From an uncultured bacterium (GTDB lineage: Bacteria > Bacteroidota > Bacteroidia > Bacteroidales > Bacteroidaceae): a stretch of DNA of 64,000 nucleotides. Positions within the stretch are counted from its first letter, which is position 1. Every line of letters starts with the position of its first letter. The position numbers were made by a program, and so were the translations under genes. The stretch covers positions 62,001 to 126,000 of the forward strand of contig CAJMNM010000003.1 in assembly GCA_905214795.1 (NCBI GenBank), in the 5' to 3' direction. This document shows positions 1 to 8,892 of the stretch, in pieces. A model generated the notes under the pieces. That model was not told where the DNA came from and did no database searches. It worked only from the letters and a program-made list of their open reading frames with translations.

Positions 1-751
1 TGTCGATCCTGTACGCGATAAGGAAATCATTGATACAGAACTTCAGCTTAAGGATCTCGAAACGATTGAAAACCGTATAAAACGTGTTGAAAAAGTAGCC
101 AAAGTGGGTGGTGATAAACAGGCCAAAATAGAATATGATGTTCTTTTGCAATACAAAGACGCTTTGGAACAAGGCAAATCAGCCCGCACTGTTACTTTTG
201 AGAATGAAGAAGAACAACAAGCAGCCAAAAATCTTTTCCTGCTTACTGCCAAACCGGTATTGTATGTCTGCAACGTGGATGATGCTTCAGCTGCCAACGG
301 CAACAAATATGTAGACGCTGTGCGCGAAGCCATCAAGGACGAAAACGCTGAATTGCTGATCATCTCCGCACAGACAGAAGCTGATATCGCAGAATTGGAA
401 AGTTATGAAGAAAAGCGTATGTTCCTGGAAGATATGGGACTGGAAGAATCAGGATGTGACCGTCTGATTAAAGCCATCTATCATCTGCTTAATCTTCAAA
501 CATTTATTACCGCCGGCGAGATGGAAGTAAAGGCGTGGACATTCCGTAAAGGTTGGAAAGCTCCTCAATGTGCCGGTGTCATCCATACAGATTTTGAGAA
601 AGGTTTTATCCGTGCCGAAGTTATTAAATATGAAGACTACATTCAGTATGGTTCTGAAGCCGCAGTACGCGAAGCCGGAAAAATGGGTGTGGAAGGTAAA
701 GACTACGTAGTACAGGATGGAGACATCATGCACTTCCGTTTCAACGTATAA
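1..751 (+). CDS. ychF: Redox-regulated ATPase YchF (C-terminal part)
   Basis: This is the 3' part of the Obg-family P-loop ATPase YchF; the N-terminal nucleotide-binding domain lies before the window. The open frame runs from base 2. The visible part starts in the helical insert (a V-D-P-V-R-D-K stretch, then a coiled region around K-R-V-E-K) and ends with the TGS domain (L-Q-T-F-I-T-A-G, and the terminal D-G-D-I-M-H-F-R-F-N-V typical of the family). YchF binds ATP and associates with ribosomes in the cytoplasm. It is followed 12 bases later by lgt on the same strand, so they are probably co-transcribed. Identification is secure; the 5' truncation is only the window edge. Confidence 0.95.
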   Translation, partial: VDPVRDKEIIDTELQLKDLETIENRIKRVEKVAKVGGDKQAKIEYDVLLQYKDALEQGKSARTVTFENEEEQQAAKNLFLLTAKPVLYVCNVDDASAANGNKYVDAVREAIKDENAELLIISAQTEADIAELESYEEKRMFLEDMGLEESGCDRLIKAIYHLLNLQTFITAGEMEVKAWTFRKGWKAPQCAGVIHTDFEKGFIRAEVIKYEDYIQYGSEAAVREAGKMGVEGKDYVVQDGDIMHFRFNV

Positions 752-763
752 ACATTAATCATC

Positions 764-1615
764 ATGCTCGGTTATATTCTTTGGAATCCGGATCTGGTGG
801 CCTTTCATATCGGCTCTTTCTCTGTCCGCTGGTACTCTATCTGCTGGTGTCTGGCACTTTTGAGCGGATATATCATTGTACAAAGACTCTATCGTCACCA
901 AAAAATAAAAGACGAACTTTTCGATCCGCTTTTCCTCTATTGTTTTGTCGGTATTCTGGTAGGTGCACGCCTTGGGCATTGTTTGTTTTATGAACCAGGA
1001 TATTTCCTCTCCCACCCATTGGAAATGATTCTGCCTATGCATAAAACAGCCAATGGTTGGATCTTTACCGGATATGCAGGGCTGGCAAGCCATGGAGGTA
1101 CTTTGGGGTTAATGATAGCATTATGGCTTTATGTGCGAAAAACGAAGCTGAATATTATGCGTGTATTAGACAATATAGCCATAGCTACCCCACTCTGTGC
1201 TATGTTCATCCGTTTAGGTAATCTGATGAACTCTGAAATTATCGGAAAACCAACAGATGTGCCTTGGGCATTTATTTTTGAACAAGTAGACATGCAGCCA
1301 CGCCACCCCGGACAGCTTTATGAAGCCATCTGTTATCTGATATTCTTCATTGCCGGTCTGATATTATATAAAAAGTATCAACAAAAGGTGGGGACCGGTT
1401 TCTATTTCGGATTCTGTCTCACAACTATTTTTATAGCACGGTTCCTGATAGAATATACCAAAGAAGTTCAAGAGGCTTTTGAAGCTTCTATGTGTATCAA
1501 TATGGGGCAATTATTAAGTATACCCTTTGTTGTCTTAGGAGTTTATTGCATGTTAAATGGAAAATATTGCCGTAAACTGAGCGAACAATCGAATCAGAAC
1601 ATGAAAACAACATAA
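764..1615 (+). CDS. lgt: Prolipoprotein diacylglyceryl transferase
   Basis: Integral inner-membrane enzyme that moves the diacylglyceryl group of phosphatidylglycerol onto the lipobox cysteine of prolipoproteins, the first step of lipoprotein maturation. The 283-residue product is normal in length and has about seven hydrophobic segments. It contains the Lgt signature (R-L-G-N-L-M-N-S-E-I-I-G) and the H-P-G-Q-L-Y-E-A motif. The ATG at 764 begins a typical N-terminus (M-L-G-Y-I-L-W-N-P) and sits just after ychF. Clients visible in this window include the 1011-residue lipoprotein and the M28 lipoprotein. A strong hairpin terminator follows. Confidence 0.97.
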   Translation: MLGYILWNPDLVAFHIGSFSVRWYSICWCLALLSGYIIVQRLYRHQKIKDELFDPLFLYCFVGILVGARLGHCLFYEPGYFLSHPLEMILPMHKTANGWIFTGYAGLASHGGTLGLMIALWLYVRKTKLNIMRVLDNIAIATPLCAMFIRLGNLMNSEIIGKPTDVPWAFIFEQVDMQPRHPGQLYEAICYLIFFIAGLILYKKYQQKVGTGFYFGFCLTTIFIARFLIEYTKEVQEAFEASMCINMGQLLSIPFVVLGVYCMLNGKYCRKLSEQSNQNMKTT

Positions 1616-1645
1616 TTGAGACATTTTATACAAATATGATAAAGG

Positions 1646-1690
1646 AAATCCCGCTGTCAATGAGCATTCATTTGGCAGCGGGATTTTAAT
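1646..1690 (+). terminator. Rho-independent terminator after lgt
   Basis: Bases 1646-1660 pair with 1671-1686: an A-A-A-T-C-C-C-G-C-T-G arm and its complement, extended by a G-U wobble and three more pairs, with a loop of about ten bases. The following bases are T-rich. It lies 30 bases after the lgt stop codon and would end the ychF-lgt transcript. Confidence 0.85.
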
Positions 1691-1819
1691 TTTTCTTCAT
1701 TTTCAACAAAAAGGTAAATCCATAATATGACTTTTTTGAAAATGAAAATATTATGGATTCCATAATTTAAAATTGAATAAGATTATATTTCACGGACAAA
1801 AGAATTTATCCATTATAAA

Positions 1820-1876
1820 AACAACAAATCTGAGACAGATATAATCATTTGTCATATCTACCTCAGATTTGTTGTT
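1820..1876. terminator. Terminator downstream of tpx
   Basis: A 15-base perfect inverted repeat (1820-1834 with 1862-1876) has a nested smaller stem inside its loop. Read on the minus strand the hairpin is followed by a run of T, so it fits as the terminator of tpx, whose stop codon is 18 bases away. It may also stop read-through from lgt. Confidence 0.85.
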
Positions 1877-1893
1877 ATATATCTTTCTTAAAA

Positions 1894-2397
1894 TTATGCT
1901 TTTACAACAGCCAAAGCTTTCTCATAATCCGGCTCATTAGTAATTTCTGGAACAAGTTCTTCATAAAGAATCTTTCCGTCTTCATCTAAAACAATAACGG
2001 CACGTGCAGTAAGACCTTTCAAAGGTCCATCAGCTAAAATAAGGCCATATGAGGCCTTAAAATCAATGCTGCGGAACAATGATACCGGAATAAGGTTTTC
2101 AATGCCCTCAGTCGTACAAAAACGGCCTTGTGCAAAAGGTAAATCCATTGATACTGCCAAAACGACTGTATTTTTAAGTGATGAAGCTGCCTGATTAAAC
2201 TTTCTGACTGAAATTGCACATACCGGTGTATCCAGGCTAGGAAAAATGTTAAGTACAACTTTCTTACCACGAAAATCACTTAATCTGATTTCGCTTAAGT
2301 CTCCTTTTACTGCTGAAAAATCGGGAGCAAGATTTCCTACTGAGGGAATCTCTCCCTCTAAATGTACCAAATTACCTAAAAAAGTGACTTTTGACAT
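1894..2397 (-). CDS. tpx: Thiol peroxidase, atypical 2-Cys peroxiredoxin
   Basis: Cytoplasmic or periplasmic peroxiredoxin that reduces hydrogen peroxide and alkyl peroxides using thioredoxin. From the chosen start the protein has 167 residues, the family length. The peroxidatic cysteine is Cys60 in D-T-P-V-C, and the resolving cysteine is Cys94 in G-R-F-C, matching Cys61/Cys95 of E. coli Tpx. An upstream in-frame ATG at 2424 would add nine residues. I prefer 2397 because M-S-K-V-T-F-L-G is the usual family start and the promoter at 2442-2473 would leave almost no leader for the upstream codon. Monocistronic. Confidence 0.95.
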   Translation of the reverse strand: MSKVTFLGNLVHLEGEIPSVGNLAPDFSAVKGDLSEIRLSDFRGKKVVLNIFPSLDTPVCAISVRKFNQAASSLKNTVVLAVSMDLPFAQGRFCTTEGIENLIPVSLFRSIDFKASYGLILADGPLKGLTARAVIVLDEDGKILYEELVPEITNEPDYEKALAVVKA

Positions 2398-2441
2398 AAC
2401 TCTATTTTCTTTGTTTAAACTCAATTATTAATGTGGTAAAG

Positions 2442-2473
2442 CAAAAATATATCAAAATTGTAATAAGTGCAAA
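2442..2473 (-). promoter_or_regulatory. Bacteroidales sigma-ABfr-type promoter of tpx
   Basis: On the minus strand TTTG (2473-2470), a 20-base spacer, then TATTTTTG (2449-2442) match the TTTG / TAnnTTTG consensus of Bacteroidota housekeeping promoters. Transcription would start near 2436, about 40 bases before the tpx ATG. Confidence 0.8.
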
Positions 2474-2530
2474 TTTATAGATTATATTTCAAATCCTTTT
2501 TTTATTTTACAGTTACATTAACAAAATAAT

Positions 2531-2575
2531 AATAAAAAAACTGCTGTAATTCGTTTTATCAAATTACAGCAGTTT
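2531..2575 (-). terminator. Terminator of the lipoprotein-DUF5723-OmpA operon
   Basis: Bases 2538-2550 (A-A-A-C-T-G-C-T-G-T-A-A-T) pair perfectly with 2563-2575. On the minus strand the stem is followed by seven T residues. It lies 20 bases beyond the stop codon of the OmpA/TPR gene. Confidence 0.88.
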
Positions 2576-2595
2576 AATCAACTTATAATTATATT

Positions 2596-4062
2596 TTATT
2601 CCTCTGAAACAGAAGTATACTCATCCAATATTTTGAGATTGTTCTCAGCTTTCTCACGCTCAACCTCCAAAGCCATCTTGAACCAGGCTCTCGCCATATC
2701 AAAATCTTCGGCTAACCATGCCAAAACTCCAAGGTTATTATATGCTCGTGGATCCTGTTTAACACGCTCCATATAACGTTTTCCTCCTTCGAAATCACCA
2801 CTTACAATACAAGCAGAGGCTGCATTAATATTAGCAACTACGTCAGACGGATAATTCTCTGCTGCTATGATATAAACATCCTTATATTCTTTCGTTCCAG
2901 GAGTATACAATTTGACAACACTGTACATTTCCTTTAAGTTAAGCATTCTTGGATTTTTATAAATCAATGTAGCAGCTTCAGTATTAAGAACCTCACGAAT
3001 TTCATATTCCGTAGCTACCGTCAAACGACGAAGTTTTGAATAATATGCATCAACCATAGAACGGTAAGAAGCACCCAAACCTTTCTTAAGCTGAGCCTCA
3101 CGAACATCGAGTTTCTCATTCTTATCTATGATATCCAATGCTTTTTCAGCATAATCCGGCATATCTTTACGAATCAATCTAATCAACTCATCCCAATCTT
3201 CACCATGAGAAGATACTGCAAGAATACTATCATTAAAATGATAATTTTCTACCAAGAATTTGGCAAATTCCTCAGCACGCTTCAAAGCCAGTTTATCATT
3301 AGATGTAGCGGAACCATCAGGCGAAGCATAACCTTCTACAGCAATACGCTTAATAGAAATAAGATCACCACCGTCAATGAGCGGTGCCATCATTTTCTTT
3401 AAATTCTCGAGTTCTTTAATATTTGTCTTATATGTTGAATCAACCTTAGCACTTCCTGTAGGATACTGAATAAACAATGTACTCTGTTCTGAACGTACTT
3501 TCAACGGTTCTTCCTCCGGTGTAAGGAATGAAACCATATTCATACAAGATTCACAAAATTCTCCAGCCTTTGGTAATTTAGGTTTTTCCACAACAACAGG
3601 TTCTATAACAGTCATTTCTCCAACCTTAACCTCACTTCTTTTCTTATCATCCTCGAATAAAATAAAAGATGAATTCTCATACCATGGCTCAAAAGGCATA
3701 GTAATAGTATATGTCACAAGATTATTACGGTTTTTTGAATAACGACCACTTATTACTGTATATGGTGACTCATATCCACGTTTACGGGCTTTTTTCCGCT
3801 CTTTTCTTGTAAAGTCAAAGTTCTTCTTTCCTGTTACAACAACCGGAGCAAAATAACGGCTGTTATTTCCATTTTTGAACATCGGAGTAAAAAGATAAGA
3901 CTGAGTACTGTTCACTTCTACTTCCTTCACGTCGAGTTTAAACTCTATAACCAAAGTATTGGTTTCTTTTGTCCATACCAATGAAGGTTTGGTAAATCTG
4001 ACTTCACGGGCTGAAACATTCAGAACCGCCAAAAAACTTAATATAAAGAGAATTCTTTTCAT
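2596..4062 (-). CDS. Secreted DUF3868-like protein with OmpA-like domain and TPR region
   Basis: A 488-residue envelope protein of unproven function. It has a signal peptide (residues 1-18, M-K-R-I-L-F-I-L then cleavage near V-S-A), a beta-rich N-terminal region of about 150 residues resembling DUF3868, a small C-E-S-C motif near 170, a central OmpA-like peptidoglycan-binding region (V-E-G-Y-A-S-P-D-G-S, then S-N-D-K-L-A-L-K-R-A-E) near 245-275, and a C-terminal TPR-like region (A-Y-N-N-L-G-V-L-A-W-L-A). It is the last gene of a three-gene minus-strand operon, 33 bases after the DUF5723 gene. The family assignment is from memory of similar Bacteroidales proteins and should be read as a domain-level call. 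Confidence 0.65.
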   Translation of the reverse strand: MKRILFILSFLAVLNVSAREVRFTKPSLVWTKETNTLVIEFKLDVKEVEVNSTQSYLFTPMFKNGNNSRYFAPVVVTGKKNFDFTRKERKKARKRGYESPYTVISGRYSKNRNNLVTYTITMPFEPWYENSSFILFEDDKKRSEVKVGEMTVIEPVVVEKPKLPKAGEFCESCMNMVSFLTPEEEPLKVRSEQSTLFIQYPTGSAKVDSTYKTNIKELENLKKMMAPLIDGGDLISIKRIAVEGYASPDGSATSNDKLALKRAEEFAKFLVENYHFNDSILAVSSHGEDWDELIRLIRKDMPDYAEKALDIIDKNEKLDVREAQLKKGLGASYRSMVDAYYSKLRRLTVATEYEIREVLNTEAATLIYKNPRMLNLKEMYSVVKLYTPGTKEYKDVYIIAAENYPSDVVANINAASACIVSGDFEGGKRYMERVKQDPRAYNNLGVLAWLAEDFDMARAWFKMALEVEREKAENNLKILDEYTSVSEE

Positions 4063-4095
4063 AATGATCTTTGATTTAACCTATTTGACAATGAA

Positions 4096-5618
4096 CTACA
4101 AGGTCTGCACCTCTACACATTTATATTTAGGTTTATACTTGGAACCAAACGTAATGTTGAAACCCATGTTAAATTGTAATCCGAAACGTCCTGTCGGCAC
4201 AAAATATTTTGGCTCGTATTTTGTTAAAGGTATATCTGCCCCAACAAAGACGTTAAAGCCAGCACCATGAGAGTTCAGCATAAAACCAAATGTAGAACCG
4301 AAGTTAGACAAAGCATAATTCACCCCCATCTCAAAAGCAGACAGCGGAGCTATATTTGCAGACAAACGGCCCTCTGTCCATGAATTAGGTCCCTGTATAC
4401 GTGTTGTTGAAAGAAAACCAAATTTTAAACGATCGTATACAGGAAGAGTATATATTGAGCACCTAACAAGAGTGTAGCAGCTAAAGCTTTTGTATACTTC
4501 TCGTCATCCCCTACTTTGTCAAACTTAGAAAGATCTACCAAATCATCCAGTAATCTGTCTGCCTGATTCTCCAAAGAATTATGTTTATTATCATCTGTTT
4601 CATCAAGAGGTATTTCCTGGAATCCATTGAATTCAAAACTTTTTGTAATATTACCTCTAATCGTATTTTTCCAAGCAATGAAACCTAAATCAAGAATAGA
4701 AGCAGAAAACATCCAGTCTTCATTCAATTTATATGTCGCACCTAAGTCAAAAGCAACACCCATACCAGTAGGACCTATTTCTCCGGAATCAAAATCAATA
4801 TCGTTTAAAGAAAGCTGATTATCTGTACCCTCTTTTAACACTTCTGTTCGATCTCCATTGTCATCTAACTCATAATCTGTATCATCATAATTTTTTGTTT
4901 CTCCTTTTGTCGGAATGGTCATACCAGATACAGCAACATTAAGCTCAGCGCCATTTGGATCGATTTTCCAATAATTATCTTTCATTGTCATTGTCATGTC
5001 ATCCACATGAAGTGAGGCCTTTGCCAAACCAACAAGCACTTTAACCTTTCCACCAACAGTCCATTGACTATTAATTTCGCGAGCATGTCCTAATGCAATT
5101 TCAGCATAATTGGTTGAAGTCAGCCCAAAATTCTTCAAATGGTATTCTGTTTCAGAAGGATCTTTCATAAATCGGAACATCTCAACCGGAATACCAAAGG
5201 TAGTATTTGACTTAAGCGTAATACCAAAAGTATTGAAACCACCCCAAGCATGAAAACCAAATGAAAGTATTGTTTCCTGTAAATCGAGATCCAATTTCAA
5301 ACGACTTGGAAGACCATCCAAAAACTCTTTTCTGGAAACAGACTCACTCATAAAAGTTGTCAATTTTCCGTCATTCGTTGGAAAAAGGAAATGAGATAAA
5401 CCTGCTGTTGAATTAAATCCAAATTGCAAATTTCCTAAAGCCGGAATGCTGACGTATCCCCGTTCACCCATAAATGCCGGGTTTAACTCGTGACGATAAG
5501 TCATTCCTTCGAGAAAATATGCCGAACGAAGTGTCTGGGCATTAATAGATGTAGCGGCAGCGGTAAACAAACCTACCGCTACTGACATTAATTTCATATA
5601 TTGTTTCATAATATTCAT
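4096..5618 (-). pseudogene. DUF5723 outer-membrane beta-barrel gene, interrupted by a frameshift
   Basis: The 5' part (5618 down to 4425) encodes 397 residues with a signal peptide ending T-S-I-N-A-Q and a beta-barrel style of the DUF5723 / PorV-PorQ-like type. It stops abruptly after L-L-L-G-A-Q-Y with the non-homologous tail I-L-F-L-Y-T-I-V. Moving to the neighbouring frame at the T-A repeat (4449-4455) gives an uninterrupted continuation (Y-T-L-P-V-Y-D-R-L-K-F-G-F, later R-L-S-A-N-I-A-P, G-V-N-Y-A-L-S-N-F-G-S) down to the stop at 4096. Removing two bases restores a 506-residue protein. The C-terminal strands are needed to close a barrel, so the product as written should be non-functional. 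The cause may be a real mutation, slippage in a TA repeat, or a sequencing error. Confidence 0.85.
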
Positions 5619-5630
5619 TTTTCTCTACAA

Positions 5631-8600
5631 TCAATTTAAGTCTAAATTCACCTTCTTAACATATAGTCTCATATTTTTCAACTGAATAGTCTGTGCCCCT
5701 TTCAAGGTAATACCACTATTTGTCTGCGAAGCAGAAGCGTTGATATTAAGGAATAACTTATCAAGTTTCTTTAATTCTTCTCTATCTTGAGAGTTTAATA
5801 CAATCTTGATAGGAGTGATACTTGGTTGTCCATCAACTGCCATTCCTGCCAATACACCATTTTCCTGGTCATTAACATACACCTTTGTACTGATATTTGT
5901 CAATGGATTGTTATTGGCATCTGTTGGTTCTACATTGATATTCAAATCAATAGGTATTCCATTAACAAAATCACCATTTAGTTCAACATGAGTACTCAAA
6001 GCTACATCAAGAAAATCTTCCAAATCATCCTGAAGATTATCAATTGTATCTGTATAATTGATATTTAATGTTTCAAAAGTCAACGGTACAGAAACATCAT
6101 AATGACCTTTAATTGAGAATCTTGCCTTATCTTGACCATTTTCACTTATCGTTGGAGTAATATCCACATAATGATCTACATTCTGATCAATATTAGCATT
6201 CATTTTAAACTTAATCTGATCTGGCACACGCTTCATCAGATTTGCTAAATCAGGTAACACCAGATTATAATATTTAGTTGTACTATTATTTTCATTAACC
6301 TGAACAGCTTTTCTTGAAATTAATATATATGTTGTAACAGCAGTTCCATCTTCCAAAGCCGGATTAATTACAAACCCAGGATAAGAAGCTGTATTTGCAG
6401 TAATTGTAGATCCTTCAATAGGTTCTGTTTTTCCATCTAAATATCCACTCATTGATAAGTCTAGATCTACAGGTACACCAACCGGATTGACCAATTTTAC
6501 TGTAATAACAGGATTTTCCAAAACCATTTCATTTCCATCTTCAGTTAAGAAATCCAAATCATCGCCAAGATCTAAATCTACTTCTTCATTAACTGGATCG
6601 ATTTCCGGATCTACCTTACCAACAACCTTACCAATTACCATTTTCTCTATTGAAACCTGAGGTTTAACCTCAAAATTCTCAAGTTGTTCTGAATTGATTT
6701 CTTCTCCTTCTTCGGTCTTGACCTCTCCTGTAATTTCCACTTTGGTATATTTCTCTGGAATCTCCAGTACATGATTATCTGTCACCGCCAAACCATTCTT
6801 ATACTCATCAATTTTAGTAAAGTCCATACCTTTGATTTTTAAGGTCTTTACATAAGTATAATCATTACTTTCCTGAGGTATAAAAGACTCATTAATTGTT
6901 AACACATTATCAACAATATCATTTTGTGGTTCAAAGACAATAAACTTAGGCAAATTAACCTTAACAGGTGAAAAACGAATGCCTTTCTTTATATCTTTTG
7001 GTAAATCCTTAAAGTTTAACTTCATGGTTAACAAAACAGATTCATTATTTTTCCAATAAACCTGTTTCAACGATTTCAATGCCTTATCAATATTATCCTC
7101 GTGAACCTTCAAATCGGATGAGGTATCAAATTCAGAAGAAACAACTTTTGTAACTACCTTTGAATTTGTGACTTGAAGTGTATTTGTACCTGATGTTCCA
7201 CATAATACATTTATGTGAATTTGTCTACTTAAATCAACCAATTGGTCTGTTTCCAACTCATCACTTTCCAATACCAGTTTCTCTTGATTATTCTCAGAAA
7301 GAGGGTAATATTCAGCCTTCTCATTTAAAGATAATATACCATTATCACTAACAGCCTGACCATTAGGATCACGTACTGTGAAATCAATCTTTGAAAATCC
7401 TAAACGAATATCCAACTCACCTGTACCTATCAAAGATTGAGCAGGAATTGACAAGATATGTTTTTCTGCATCATAACTTGAATTACCATTCATCTGTTTA
7501 GAAGTAAGTACAAAAACATCTGGTATTTTTACCAATACTTTACTTCCAGAAGTAAAATTTAACGGTAACTCCTTCATCCGAGAGATTTTTACAGTAAGCT
7601 CTGTATTAGGCTCGAAAGATACCTCTTTTACACTCTTTACATCATCAAGTCCATCTATATCTGACGATACACCTATATCTCCTCTATCAAATTCCGCATC
7701 AATATCTTTTGTAACTACATTAGCTTTATCAAATGCAAACATAATATTCGGAACTCCTGCACTAATTGAAGCATTGGATGATGTAGACTTAAATGTACCA
7801 TTTATGGTATAATCCATTGTAAATTTTACTTCTCCACTGAAATGTCTGTTATTAACATCAAAATCTTTTTGCAACTTTAATATATAAAACTCATATCTCT
7901 TTTTACTTTCTAACATTTGGTCATTTGTAACTATGTATTGATTAGTACCAGAAGCACTGCCTCCACTAACAACAAAACCTTCAGGAAATGTGATATTTAT
8001 TGATTTGACAGTCTGTATATTACCTGGATTCAAATTATTTGATATATCTGTTGCATCAATTGTAAATGTCACTAATTGTCCATCATTTCCACCAAAATAA
8101 ACATCCTTTATGGTCTTAACATTTTCAAAACTAGATTCAGGAACATTCACCTCTATATTTACTGAATTTGAAAGTGTAACATCCGTATCTATTACCCCAT
8201 TTGGAACTCCTGGTACTGTTTGCGTGTCCTCTAATCCATTGATATTCGGCATTGAAGGATTTACAGTAACATCATCAATATTTACACTAATATTTGATGG
8301 ATCCGTAGCTACTTCAAATGGATTAATCTTTGTATTATCACCAAAATCTACTGTTATTGGTTCTACATCCGGATCATCTATATCGATAGTTACAGCATCA
8401 ACATCTATATTTACATCATCAATGTCATCTTCCTTTTTTATTGAATAACGTCCTTCATCATCTAATTTTAAAGTTTCTGACTCATCAATAATTTGATCTA
8501 GACGCGTTTCCTCTGAACTACCAATAGGAATAACAAAAGCATTTCCTCCTAAAGATACTGACATGTCAATATCTTTACTCAAATCGTAATCATTATCTAT

Positions 8601-8666
8601 ACACGAAGTGCAACATAATATTGCAGAAATAAATACGACTACTGTTCCTTTAATTTTGCGTTGCAT
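5631..8666 (-). CDS. Large Asp-rich surface or periplasmic lipoprotein, unknown function
   Basis: A 1011-residue protein I do not recognise by name. The N-terminus is a lipoprotein signal with lipobox L-C-C-T-S-C, so the mature protein starts at a lipidated cysteine near residue 22. The next residues (I-D-N-D-Y-D-L-S-K-D-I-D) are very acidic. The rest is beta-strand-rich with many repeated I-D-D-V and V-D-I-D patterns and no transmembrane segment, suggesting repeated Ig-like or beta-sandwich modules. It is first in an operon, with only 12 bases before the DUF5723 gene. The pairing suggests a lipoprotein plus outer-membrane barrel unit, but that role is inferred from position only. Confidence 0.8.
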   Translation of the reverse strand: MQRKIKGTVVVFISAILCCTSCIDNDYDLSKDIDMSVSLGGNAFVIPIGSSEETRLDQIIDESETLKLDDEGRYSIKKEDDIDDVNIDVDAVTIDIDDPDVEPITVDFGDNTKINPFEVATDPSNISVNIDDVTVNPSMPNINGLEDTQTVPGVPNGVIDTDVTLSNSVNIEVNVPESSFENVKTIKDVYFGGNDGQLVTFTIDATDISNNLNPGNIQTVKSINITFPEGFVVSGGSASGTNQYIVTNDQMLESKKRYEFYILKLQKDFDVNNRHFSGEVKFTMDYTINGTFKSTSSNASISAGVPNIMFAFDKANVVTKDIDAEFDRGDIGVSSDIDGLDDVKSVKEVSFEPNTELTVKISRMKELPLNFTSGSKVLVKIPDVFVLTSKQMNGNSSYDAEKHILSIPAQSLIGTGELDIRLGFSKIDFTVRDPNGQAVSDNGILSLNEKAEYYPLSENNQEKLVLESDELETDQLVDLSRQIHINVLCGTSGTNTLQVTNSKVVTKVVSSEFDTSSDLKVHEDNIDKALKSLKQVYWKNNESVLLTMKLNFKDLPKDIKKGIRFSPVKVNLPKFIVFEPQNDIVDNVLTINESFIPQESNDYTYVKTLKIKGMDFTKIDEYKNGLAVTDNHVLEIPEKYTKVEITGEVKTEEGEEINSEQLENFEVKPQVSIEKMVIGKVVGKVDPEIDPVNEEVDLDLGDDLDFLTEDGNEMVLENPVITVKLVNPVGVPVDLDLSMSGYLDGKTEPIEGSTITANTASYPGFVINPALEDGTAVTTYILISRKAVQVNENNSTTKYYNLVLPDLANLMKRVPDQIKFKMNANIDQNVDHYVDITPTISENGQDKARFSIKGHYDVSVPLTFETLNINYTDTIDNLQDDLEDFLDVALSTHVELNGDFVNGIPIDLNINVEPTDANNNPLTNISTKVYVNDQENGVLAGMAVDGQPSITPIKIVLNSQDREELKKLDKLFLNINASASQTNSGITLKGAQTIQLKNMRLYVKKVNLDLN

Positions 8667-8756
8667 AAAAAGAATAATTAATAAAAATTTATCGGTTTCT
8701 ATAATATCACTTAGCTATTCTTAATACTCTAGAGTAGATTTTAACCTTTTGAAATA

Positions 8757-8789
8757 CAAATATAAACAAAATTTAATTATTAAAACAAA
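8757..8789 (-). promoter_or_regulatory. Promoter of the lipoprotein operon
   Basis: On the minus strand TTTG (8789-8786), a 21-base spacer, and TATATTTG (8764-8757) fit the Bacteroidota consensus. The leader to the lipoprotein start would be about 85 bases. The area is AT-rich, so a chance match is possible. Confidence 0.6.
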
Positions 8790-8892
8790 ATAAAATTGTT
8801 AATAATTAATTTCTATTTATAGAAACTTAGAAAACGAGGTAAAAAAACTCATTTTCAATACAATATTACACTATAAATAATAACAAGCAATG

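Noticed and set aside
4096..4365. Separate 89-residue gene
   Set aside because: Sequence continues the DUF5723 family and its frame is open back to the TA repeat, so it is the 3' part of the frameshifted gene.
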